The position numbers were made by a program, and so were the translations under genes. Below the pieces are notes generated by a model that did not search any database, had not been told where the DNA came from, and was given only the letters and a program-made list of their open reading frames with translations. Shown in pieces: positions 22,085 through 32,171 of a stretch of DNA of 64,000 nt; position 1 is the first letter of the stretch, and each line of letters begins with the position of its first letter. The stretch is from Ilex aquifolium (lineage: Eukaryota > Streptophyta > Magnoliopsida > Aquifoliales > Aquifoliaceae), in contig OX637406.1 in the NCBI GenBank assembly GCA_951799425.1, positions 26,406,390 to 26,470,389 on the forward strand. The letters run 5' to 3'.

Positions 22085-24210
22085 CTAGTTTTTATGTTTT
22101 CTAATGTACAGTTGCTTTTCTTTACTTATGTTATTTTTATTTCATGTCACTTACCTTACTTGGTTGTATAGCTTTGTTTTTCTTAGTTTCAGACATTGGT
22201 GTTTTTGTCAAAGCTCAATTGCGAGGTGTTCTCTAACCCTACTCATCTTTTTACTGTCCTTCATTGCATATCATATCTTTTTGTTACATTGAGGAGAATG
22301 CATGAATCAAGTTGGGGGGGGGGGGGAGGTGAGGTGCACCATTTGCATGTTACACCAATGTTTGTGGAAATTTTTGTGGATAATACCAATTTTTGGGGTG
22401 AAAATTCACCTTTCACATATTATATAGATTTTTGCTTACATTAGTGCAAATTATGTGAAATTTTGAAAATTTTTGATGAAAAATATCTGAATGTTGATCT
22501 GTATTCCATTAGGAAGAGTGTGTGGATTAGATGATATATTGATTTTTGTTGCGAACCTTGAGCACATGAGCATACTATGGAAATGGATCCTATATGTGAG
22601 TATCACATATGGATTGATTTTTGAACTCAACTGTATGTGACCTTTGAATGTGTAATTTCAGCAATTTACGGATTGGATTCATGTTTTAGGCTTGACATAA
22701 GTAGTGGAGATGAGTAAGCACCCGTGAGAGCGTTAGTACCAATCCTTTTTGGAGGGAACTTACAATTACTCAAAGAACAATTTTTCAATGTCAATTTTAT
22801 TCAATAATCCCATTATGTTTGTTTTGGCTAGGCGCATTTGGGGAGTAGACTAATGTTGTCTTGTATTTACAATGCCCTCCCATGCGTATCTGGAAGTGAT
22901 CTTAGGCCATCTTTGAATATTTTGAGCCTTTGCCTTATTCTTGTGAAAATTTTATCCCTAGTGCCGTGATTGAGCCTAATTTAAATTAGTTTCTATGCCA
23001 CACATTTGACCAAGTCAATGAAAAAAAAAAGAGAAATATCTACCTTACGTTGGTTGTTCCTAAAAGCTGAAAATGAGTGATTGCAAAAGTAAAGGAAGTG
23101 GGGTGTGGAGATTCGAGCAAGGGATGAATGGAAGTGAAACTCAAGGAGTTCATTAGAAAAAGAATGAAAGATTCAAGAGAAGGAAGGAAAAGGGTGAGAA
23201 GAAGAAAGAATGATAAAAAATAAATGTTAAGGAAAATAAAGAAAAGAAACAAAGAGTGAGGTGAAGGTGTAAGAATGACATGAAAAATCCCATAAAAAAG
23301 GAAGTGTCTTGAAAAAAAAAAAAAAAGGCTTTCACTTGGGACAACTTTATTTGTATCCTATGCCCTTCGTTTCTTTTACCTCAATATCACCCCAAGGCCC
23401 CATTATAACCTTCGAAGTCCTAAGTGATCTAGTGAAGCATGGGAGATGCATAATTTCAAAGAAAATGACGAGTTAGTCTTACCACCCAATGCCCTAGTTT
23501 TCTTTTCATGAGATTATGTCAAAGTCGCTTCATTTTCATAACATGAACTTCATTTTTGGATTACATGTGAGCATACTTTGTTTTGAGCACAAGATTCTAT
23601 CTCACATGTACACATGAAGTGCATGCCAGGATAACTAGAGTGTATTTCATTGTGAGAGTGACTTCTGGTGAGTTTTGCATTGAAACTGAATTTGGCTGGC
23701 CATTCGAATGTGAATTCTGTTGCGTAAGTGTTCAAATTATTTGTCCAATTCACACACACAAGTTCGAAAATAAATGTGTAGGTGCATACTGTAGACTAGT
23801 ATTTAAGACTATGGTACTGCTCATGTGTGCTTAGTTCAAACATCTGAACAATGTATTATTGACTTCCATGCTTGCAGAGTAGGGGAATATGGCTCAAGTT
23901 TTTTATATTTGAAATGAATTAGGAATGCCCGTGTTATTAGTTATGTGACTTGCATTTTGGGTGTTCCTTTTGATAGTTAAAGTTAGAAATTCATTCCTTA
24001 TACACTGAATGCATCAAAAATTTTAAATCGCATTGCAATTTCGGTAATAAATTGGGCATGATGGTTCAAATTGTGGTTTGCAAGTGGAGTATATGTTCAG
24101 GGTGGAGTAGAGGTCATAAATAGAGTATTAGAATGTATAGAGGAGGTCCTAAATGAAAAGGAGTGGTGAAGGGTTGTTCAGTAGGAAATTTTCTGAAACT
24201 GAAGAGAAAC
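22085..24210 (+). other. Non-coding region between pol and the third ORF of A
   Basis: No gene. It contains an imperfect copy of the hairpin plus G-tract cassette (about 22285-22330), the conserved TTAGGCCATCTTTG block near 22905, and a GA-rich tract (about 23015-23330). Its order matches B1, which shows that B derives from an Athila-type element of this sort. Confidence 0.7.
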
Positions 24211-24313
24211 CGTACCGGTATGCTGAGGCTACTGGAGTTATCAGTACCGGTACGCTGTACCGGTACGCTTTGGGTACTGGAGTTCGATGTACCGGTACAC
24301 CGTACCGGTACGC
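24211..24313 (+). promoter_or_regulatory. ACCGGT dyads upstream of the third ORF of A
   Basis: Five dyads or half-changed dyads lie with two CTACTGGAGTT or GTACTGGAGTT spacers, the same layout as in the A LTR. They sit about 270 bp before the first methionine of the third-ORF region. A possible internal promoter, parallel to 9671-9977 in X. Confidence 0.62.
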
Positions 24314-24582
24314 TTTGCCTAGAATGCCAAAAGTTAGGGTTTTAATCGATTTTTTTCGGAAACCCTTTCATTTCCCTCCCTAAATACAAACCCCCTTGCA
24401 CTCTTCTCTCACCCGAATACCTCTTAGGCTTCCAAATCACACTCTTCTTCTTTCAACCTCCCAAATCCCCATCCTTTGTGCTTAGATTTTGTGTAATTCC
24501 AACTTTGAAACCCTTAAAGTGCCGAAAATTCCTCAAGCCCTTTTTCTCCCTTCAACTCTCAAATTCTCCTAAAATCTGTCAA

Positions 24583-25918
24583 ATGGCTCATCCTGTAGTG
24601 GTTCTCCAGGAAGCTATGGACCCGATTGTGGGTCTCTTTGTGACTTTGTTCACTTTTCTGACGATGGGGGCACTGTTGCTGTGCATGGCCCTAACCAAGA
24701 GAGCCGGACCCGACTCCTCTCAACCCGAGGATCCTTCCAGTCGCAAGAGAAGCGGGGAGGGTTCAAGTGGGGATCCCAATGAGCAAAGGAAAAAGGCCAA
24801 AAAACGAGGCTAGGAATCGACTAATTCAGGAAAAGGGTGGCACTTGTGAACAACACCTCGACCACATATCACTTGGCCCGAGGAACGAAGTGGTCAAGTT
24901 ATGGAAGGCCATGTGATGAGGTTTTGGTTTGAGCCTGCTGATGGGTATAATTTGTCGATGTGTAGGGAGTTCTACCAAACACTCAGGGTGGTAGAGGTGA
25001 AGGAGGTGGAAGTTTTTAGGACAGATGTACGGGGTAAGATGTTTGAGGTAACCCCTGATCTCATTGCCACTCTCTTAGGAAATTATCAGAGACCACCCTC
25101 CTTCCCACCAGTCTATCCTCACAATGTCACCCGAACCAAAACCATTACTAAGCTTGTGACGTTGATGTACAATGATCCTACGCAATTCAAGGGAACTGTT
25201 CAAAGTGGAGGGTTAAAGCACTCATACGGTCTTTTGAATAAACTTCTCCATTACAATCTTTTACCGAGGGGTTCAGAAAAGAAACTAAATCGTGAAAAAC
25301 TAGGTCTGTTGGACGCTGTCATGTCTGGGAAGAAGGTTGACTTTGCTATTCTCATTTGGGAGGAAATGAAAGATTTTGCTGAGACACAGAAGCCCATGAT
25401 AAAAATGCCATTCGGGAGTTTGGTGACCCGAATGTGTCAGCACTCCAAGGTTAAGGCATATACCTTTGACAAGATTACTCCCCCTGAGACTGGGGCTATT
25501 GGCAAAAACAGCAGTAATAAAAGAAAGGCAATGAGTCGGGGGGAGCAATCTAAGACGTTGGGCTCTGATTCTAAGGCTCCCAGACCATCTTCATCCGCTG
25601 GGCCATCCACAGCTGCACCAGAACGCAATACCCCAGCACCTTGATGCATTAGAAGTGGCAATGCATGGGATAGAGGCATCAATGCATGGTATGACGGCAA
25701 TGCTGAAGGAGATGTTCATGCATACTTTCCCTGGAAGGCCCATCCCAGGAGGACTCGCACCACCAGCTGCTGGCCCTTCTGCATCTGTCCCCTCTACCTC
25801 CACAGTGGTTGAGGTGGAGGATGAAGATGATGAAGATTATGAAGAGGATGTGGAGGGGGATGATGGGGATGATGATGATGATGATGATGGGGATGATGGA
25901 GAGGGAGATGAGGAGTAG
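24583..25918 (+). pseudogene. Third-ORF region of element A, broken
   Basis: The region encodes, in order: a short N-terminal part with one strong hydrophobic segment (VGLFVTLFTFLTMGALLL), a Lys/Arg-rich stretch, a domain with FYQTLRVVEV, VRGKMFEVTP and MPFGSLVTRMCQH (related to the X ORF at 10265-11155), a Ser/Pro-rich linker and a very acidic Asp/Glu tail. About two breaks. The hydrophobic segment is why such ORFs are called env-like; the middle domain resembles the putative plant transposon protein family (from memory, PF20167). Function unknown. Confidence 0.7.
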
Positions 25919-26211
25919 GTGGTTGTAGTTCTTGTTCCTTCTTTTGTGTTGGATTGCACGTAATTAGGATGGAGTCGTTGGCCTAGTAGAAGAATCCTTA
26001 GGTTGTAGGCCATTTTATTTCTTTTTGATGTCCGACTCCATGTACTCCAACTTTGAACCACAATTAATGAAATACCACAGTTTTTGTTCCATCTTGTCCA
26101 TGCTTATTTTGATAATTGCATTATGATTTTTGTATTTTGATTTATGGGTGAATTGCTTATTTAAATGGATTGTTGTATGCTATGCTTGTTTTTTTTTGTT
26201 TTGAAAATAAA
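25919..26211 (+). other. 3' non-coding tail before the A polypurine tract
   Basis: AT-rich, no gene. The three-hairpin row found in X and B is not seen here. Confidence 0.6.
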
Positions 26212-26255
26212 TTTTGCTAAGGGACTAGCAAAACTCAAGTTGGGAGGGGGGGGTG
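26212..26255 (+). other. Hairpin plus polypurine tract of A
   Basis: TTTTGCTA/TAGCAAAA stem (26212-26233), then AAGTTGGGAGGGGGGG and the 3' LTR. Confidence 0.75.
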
Positions 26256-27859
26256 TGATTAGCACAAAACATTGTATATTTCATGTGTCAATACATTCCT
26301 TTTCACTTGCTTTTGGGGATTATATGAGTGGAATTATGCTATTTGAGTTATTAACAAAGATTTGTGGTGTTTGTAGATAAAAGGTGATAAATTGTGCTTC
26401 TTAAAGCCTTCTCAAATGGTTTGAGGAAAATGATGATGAAATGATGGCTTGAAGACAGCTCAGGAGGTGAGGAAGTCAAGAAATCAGAAAACCAAAGAAA
26501 CCGTACCGGTACGCCGTACCGGTACACTTAGGCTACTGGAGTTCGCAGTACCGGTACGCTCTGCTGAAACAACCCAGATTCTGATGCCATTCTCTGCTGC
26601 CTCGAGGGTCCCACCAAAGACAATCTCCCACCTGCTCTGAGTCTTCCAACACCATGGACACCCCTTGCAAATCTCTCCTTGGACTTTTGGGAGCTTTGGT
26701 GATCAATGAGGAGAGAGAAGATAGTGATTCTGGGTGTGCATACATGGTCTGCACCACCCTGTCCAGCCCACCCTCTAGGCAACCCTATGGAGGGGAGATC
26801 ACATCAAGGAGCTAGGGGACTCTCCAAGGACATTTTTTTAGAGGGAGATACACCATGATTCTGAGACACATTGTAGGATAGGAGAATATAGTGAGAGAAG
26901 CTCTAGGAAGAAGATGAATAGTGTTAGAGAGAGAAGTTAAGATTTTTACATTTTCTTCCATGCATTGTCTTCCATTTTGATGTAGTAATCTTCTAAGTTC
27001 TATTCAAAGTCTTGAATGCCATTTATTTCAAGTTGCTTGCATGTTTAGTCTTCCATTAAAGCTTTTACCATTAATGCTTCATTATTCTTAAATTTCTTGG
27101 CTTTAAATGGGTATTGAATGTATTCTCTTCTAGTTTATGCTTCTTTTGCATTTATTTAGCTAGAATCTTTATTGTTCTAGAATGTCTTTCATTTACATTG
27201 TTGTCTTTCTTTTAATCATGAGTAGCTAAATCTTAAAGTTGGCTAATCCAAGGGAGACCTCCCCTTAGGTATGTCATTTCAACTCATCCCATTTCCTTCC
27301 CTCGGTGTACAATGGTTCGGTTTGACTGGGTCGAGTGTGGACCGGAGTGTGAGTCCTTGATACCCCGTAGGCATTGTCACGGGTTATGCTTGGAGCCTCA
27401 CTTCCATTTAGTCCCTCACTTCCCACGAATCAATCGTTCATTTACGCACCATTGGAGGAAGGTTTCGAGTTGATTTGGTATCCCCATTGGAGTGAACCCT
27501 TTGGATTAGCCAACACTTGTTTCCTCTTTCAAATTCATCACAACTCAACTAACAAACCAAACTTCAACAACAAAAGATTTTACACATTCTTTTCACCAAA
27601 ATCACTTTCAAAACGATTCACATCCTTCCCCGAGGAAATGACCTTGGAGTACCTCCAAGTAAAACACGACATGCAAAAGTCTTCTTGCGCTTGGGAAGCA
27701 TTTTTGCCCACTTGCACAATTCATTTTCCACCATTCCCTTGCCATTTCTTTTGACATCGTCCCAAAGAAGAGTGACACTCCCCTTTATACACACATCATA
27801 CATACACATTGAGGGAGAATGTTAAGAGGTTAGGAAACAACAAGGTTTTTGACCAAGCA
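26256..27859 (+). mobile_element. 3' LTR of element A
   Basis: TGATTAGC to CCAAGCA, 1604 bp, about 97% like the 5' LTR. Dyads at 26501-26558; the second cluster is shorter than in the 5' LTR. Confidence 0.88.
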
Positions 27860-27878
27860 TTTTTGACCAAAAATGCTT
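27855..27878. repeat. Palindromic head-to-head joint of two LTR ends
   Basis: AAGCATTTTTG and CAAAAATGCTT are perfect 11-base arms around AC. The left arm is the end of LTR A plus the first bases of a primer-site region; the right arm is the same for a reversed B element. The centre falls where GGCGCC, itself a palindrome, lies in the primer site. Resemblance continues outward because the two LTR ends are related. Confidence 0.75.
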
Positions 27879-28051
27879 GATCAAAAATGTTGTTGTTCCT
27901 AACCTCCTAAAATCATCCCTCAAAGTGTATATGATGTAGGTGCGAAGGGAGTGTCACTCTCCCTCGGAATGATGTGGGAAATTGGGCAACGGAATGGTGG
28001 GAATGAAATGGAGAATGAATGGAAATGAAATGTGCGAAATGAACAAAAGTG

Positions 28052-29214
28052 CTCCCTGTTGGACCAAAATAGATTTTTAAGAGTAAAAACTGAATTTTTG
28101 GTCGACTTTGAGCCTAAATTAAAGTGGGACCCGATTATTATTTTGAATAAAATTTTGTGGGTTCATATTCTACTCTGTGAGGAGAATAATGTAGTATATT
28201 CACTTGCTCAAATCGAGTAAGAAATGAATGAGAAAATAGGCTCCAAAGTTACCCTCTTGAAATGTGGAAATAAAGGAAAGTGCAATGTGGGATTTGACAC
28301 CAATCCCACATTGGTTGAGGAAGAGATCCAACATGGGCATATATAGGCCAATTTTGCTCTATGGGTTGGGCTCCAAGGGGTACCACAGTTTTATGAGCGG
28401 AGCGAGCACCTACATGCTTTCGGTTCGACCACACACGCCCGCCCGCCTCGCCACAACCACAACCCGGCCGGGCCGGGCTCGGGTGTGGGTTAGACCAAGC
28501 CCTATATTTTTGGTGAAAATTCATTTAAATAAATGGGCAAGAATTTCTTAACTTAAATTAATTTTTGGTATCCGTGGATCGAACTGGTTCGGATTTATTC
28601 CGAAATTGAATTGTGACTGTTAGTGTGGTGACTGTTCGAAAAGTCACCAAAGAGTAAATAATTACCCCAGGTTCATTACCATTCAGAAGTATTCGGTTAT
28701 TCATTCAGTCAGTTGGTTTTAAGCATTAAGGCAGACATTAAAGCATATCATTTTTCCGCATTAAGACAGTGTGCATTTTAGAGAGTACACAACACAAGTT
28801 TGGTTCGCTGGACGGATAGATTGGAGTGCTACTTCTATCCGTGTAAAGATCATTGTATCCTGGGAGGCAGACGCTGGATATTCCATAAGCACCGTGTGTG
28901 GGGGCGAAATCTGTCTTAAGGACATAGTGTCAAACACTAGCCTTGATCTACCTAAAGTTCAATAACAGTTCATGTTCTGCAATCGGGTTAGTAATTTTAA
29001 TGGTTATACAAATAGTTACGTGTAACTCTTTCATGTAACTCTTTACTGTTACTATTTCATAAGACTGTTGTTACTCTTTCGTCTCTATGTAACTCTTTAC
29101 TGTTACTGTTTTGTTTAGAGTAACTCGTCTCTGTGTAACTCTTTACATGGTTCAAATCAGAAAGTTTTAGAAGTGATTTTACAATATTTGAAATACCACA
29201 CAACCAACACTCCC
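28052..29214. repeat. Target-site repeats CTCCC around a solo LTR
   Basis: CTCCC at 28052-28056 and at 29210-29214 flank the inserted LTR exactly. Removing the insert and one repeat restores the B-type wording AGTGCTCCCCAAGCGCAAGG. Confidence 0.92.
28057..29209. mobile_element. Solo LTR, probably Ty1/copia
   Basis: A 1153-bp insert starting TGTTGG and ending CCAACA (6-bp terminal inverted repeats typical of Copia LTRs) with 5-bp target repeats. It contains a TATATA box (28340-28345), a GC-rich part with CGCCCGCCCGCC near 28436, and a run of GTAACTCTTTACTGTTACT units (29025-29155). No primer site, gag or pol. A solo LTR left by recombination between two LTRs is the simplest reading; the superfamily rests only on the ends. 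Confidence 0.8.
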
Positions 29215-30363
29215 CAAGCGCAAGGAGTCTTTTGAGTGTCGTGTTTTACTTGGAAAAGTATTCCAAGGTCGTCTCCTCATGGAAGGAAAGTTCAAGTGTG
29301 TGAAGGTGATTTTGTCAAAAAGGAAAAGTGTAAAATCTTTTGAGTTTGAGTTTTGTGATTGTGTTTTTGATGAAAATGAAATAAAACAAGTGTTGGCTAA
29401 TCCGAAGGGTTCATTCCAATGGGAATCCCAAATCAATTCGAAGCATTCCTCGAATAGAGCTTAGATGAACGATTGATTCGTGAGAAGCTAGGGACGAAAT
29501 GGAGGTGAGGATCCAAGCATAACCCGTGACTAGGCCTACGGGATATCAAAGACTCACAACCGCATCCACTCTCAACCCAGTCAAACCGAACCATTGTACT
29601 CTGAGAGGAGGAAAGAAAATGAGTTGAAATGGCACACCTAAGAGGAGGTCTCTCTTGGATTAGCCAACTTAAAATCTAGCTACTCATGAAAGCAAGAAAG
29701 AAATGCATAATGTAAAAAGACATAATTGAAATGGAGCATGAAACTTAGATTAATGCAAGAAATCTTAAACTAAGAAGAAAAATATTCAATACCCAATTTA
29801 AAACTTGAAATGAAGAAAACTTAACATAACAATGGTGAAATGTAAAATGTAGAACTAAACTTGAAATGAACTTGAAATAAATGACATTAAAGACATTAAA
29901 TGAAGATTACAAGAGTCTTACAATAAACTACAAGTGAAAGGATGGAAGAAAATGCAAAAACTTAAGCTTTCTATCTACTATTCATCATCTTCTTCCTTGG
30001 ACTACTCCTAAGCTTAGGTAGCAACTCCTTGAAATGCTTGTGGAATGCTGAATAATATGGAGTGTGAGCCTTGCATTTTCGTCCATAGGGGTCCTCTAGC
30101 ATGTGTGTGCAGGCCTCCCATCAATAGGAGGTTAGATGATGGCTTGGACAGGCTAGGATCAGCCTACCCAGCAACTCCCCTGGCAGCCCCCTTCTCTCCC
30201 AACATCTCCCATGCCTTTTCTTCCAAATGCAGACTTTTGTGCAAGGATGGCATGATTATGTGTAGAATATGTCAGGGTAGGTGTGGGAGAAGTGTAGGTG
30301 GGCCCCCAAAGAAGTTGGAGATGATTTGCAGGCATTCTGAACATTTTTGGCTGTTTCAAAAGA

Positions 30364-30422
30364 GCGTACTGGTACGTCAAACTCCAGTAGGAAAATCGTA
30401 CCGGTACGGCATACCGGTACGC
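30364..30422 (-). promoter_or_regulatory. ACCGGT dyads in B4 LTR
   Basis: GTACCGGTAC-type dyads lie on both sides of the reversed spacer ACTCCAGTAG. Confidence 0.6.
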
Positions 30423-31354
30423 TTCTGCTCCGGACCAGTTTTCGTAGAATTGTCATAACTTTTTATCCAACCGTCCGATTGAGCTGAAAATTTGACACAA
30501 TACAGAAGACATCCAGATCTAAAACTTTCATGTTTTTCACTTTTTCAGATTCGAAGTAGATCATGGTCAAAAGGGAGGAAAACCGAGGTATTGCAACCAA
30601 ATGGTGCGGGTGTTGGTGCCTATGTTACCAAGCACCTATACCTCCTTGATTTCTTTCACTTTTAAGCCTCCAAATCCACATGTAATGTGTCTATGTCTTC
30701 ACCACACATCCACACTTAGTTGCAAGGTTCTAAAATCCATCATTTAAGCTATAATTACCTGCAACATCAAAAAATCAACATTATTCATAATTTATGAAGT
30801 GCAATAATGGTGGACATTGAAAGTTTGTCATGAAGAGTTAGTTAGGGTACTTGCCTTGAATCAATGGATCTTTCCATGTAGGAGTCATCCATTTATCATA
30901 GAAAGATCCGTTGATTATACAAAGTACCTTTACTTTGCTAGGTGCATTCAATCACCCAAAAATCAAGTGGAGTATAGAACATTTAAGCATAAAGGTGATA
31001 CACAAACATAATGTCCGGATTAATCTTTTACATATCTATCATCCCTTCCCAAAGAGTGAATGAGGACTACTCACCCTTCATAGCTATGGTAAAGCTAGAA
31101 TGATGAATGGTACTCATCCCCAAAAGGTGTTACAAAGTAAAATGCTCAAGCACTAAAAGTGAAATGCTTTAAAGTAAAATAGCTAAACAAGGAGCCGATC
31201 TTCGACAAAGAATGAGTGAATCACGTTCCACCCTTCACGGCTTTGGTAAAGCTCTAGAAAAGTGGAAGAGTTTCACTCCTCTAAGGGGAAGAAGGAAGCT
31301 CCAACAATGGAAGTAAAAGAAAACAATACTTAAATTAAAAGAAAGCAATAAATA

Positions 31355-31560
31355 CTTGGTGTTTAATCCACAACCAAGAGATGATAATACATAAAAGAAA
31401 ACAACAACTTCTTGGTGTTTAATCCACAACCAAGATATAATAAAAACATAAAAGAAAACAATAACTTCTTGGTGTTTAATTCACAACCAAGATCTAATAA
31501 AAAGAAAACAACAACTTCTTGGTGTTTAATTCACAACCAAGATCTAATAAAAAGAAAACA
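31355..31560 (-). repeat. Tandem repeat of 50-57 bp units in the C LTR
   Basis: Four units, each with the inverted pair CTTGGT...ACCAAG and AAAGAAAACAA. The same array occurs at 38025-38230. Confidence 0.8.
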
Positions 31561-31732
31561 ATAACTCAAGAAAATAAATAAAGAAATAATACTTGAAAGA
31601 TGATTCAAGAAAAATATTCAAGACCTTTGGAGTGTTTTCCACTAGGAAGAAATGTTCTTTACAAGAAAAATGAAACAAGAGAAGGATGTCCATTACAAGC
31701 CCCCAAGGGGGGTATTTATAGGCATCCAAATT

Positions 31733-31940
31733 ATAAATATCCTAAAAGATATTTATCCTAAAATATATTTAATTACAAATATCCTAAAAGATATTTATCC
31801 TAAAAGATATTTAATTACAAATATCTTAAAAGATATTTATCCTAAAAGATATTTAATTACAAATATCCTAAAATATATTTAAATATCCTAAAAGATATTT
31901 AAATACAAATATCCTAAAAGATATTTATTTACAAATATCA
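31733..31940 (-). repeat. AT-rich tandem repeat (ATATCCTAAAAGATATTT units)
   Basis: Repeated TCCTAAAAGATATTTA units, each a near-dyad with ATATC/GATAT ends. Repeated at 38403-38610 in the other LTR. Upstream of the TATA box on the minus strand, so in U3. Confidence 0.8.
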
Positions 31941-32171
31941 AGAAGATCTTGATTTACACTTTGATCTCCCTTTGTTTTGAGCTTTAATAATTTACACCCT
32001 ATGCTTTGATAAGTTGCTCTCCATGCTTTGATAATTGGCTCCCGTCGTTTTGACGCATAAAAACCTGAAAAGAACAACATTCAATGCATTATCCTTAATT
32101 CACACATTAACCCTAATTAGATTTATTTTGACTATTTTAACTTTATTTAATTACACAATTGACCTTTTAAT

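Larger units (their letters stand above)
14655..27859 (+). mobile_element. Athila-type LTR retrotransposon A
   Basis: A 13.2-kb Ty3/gypsy (Athila lineage) element. Parts: 5' LTR 14655-16247, primer site 16252-16269, gag-pro-pol 16406-22084, 3' non-coding region, third-ORF region 24583-25918, polypurine tract, 3' LTR 26256-27859. The two LTRs differ at roughly 3% of sites plus small indels, suggesting about one million years. It lies within the X LTR. Left flank ATTAA and right flank TTTTT do not match, so the right end was probably rebuilt by recombination. Coding parts are broken, about eight breaks in all. Confidence 0.88.
27874..30795 (-). mobile_element. B-type LTR (B4), reversed, interrupted by a solo LTR
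   Basis: Read on the minus strand it matches the B1 3' LTR, including the U5-side blocks, the hairpin (near 29250), the dyads (30364-30422) and the AT-rich part. It ends at TGCTTGATC (27874). Its start-side end meets element C at 30795/30796. A solo LTR with target repeats lies inside (28057-29209). No internal region is attached. Broken. Confidence 0.8.

Noticed and set aside
25800-25918. Acidic GA-rich stretch as a plain microsatellite
   Set aside because: The GATGATGAT run is in frame with the third-ORF region and continues an acidic tail; it may still have grown by slippage.
31355-31560. CRISPR-like spaced repeats in the C LTR
   Set aside because: Spacers are near-identical and the array is repeated in both LTRs of a plant retroelement; it is a tandem repeat.
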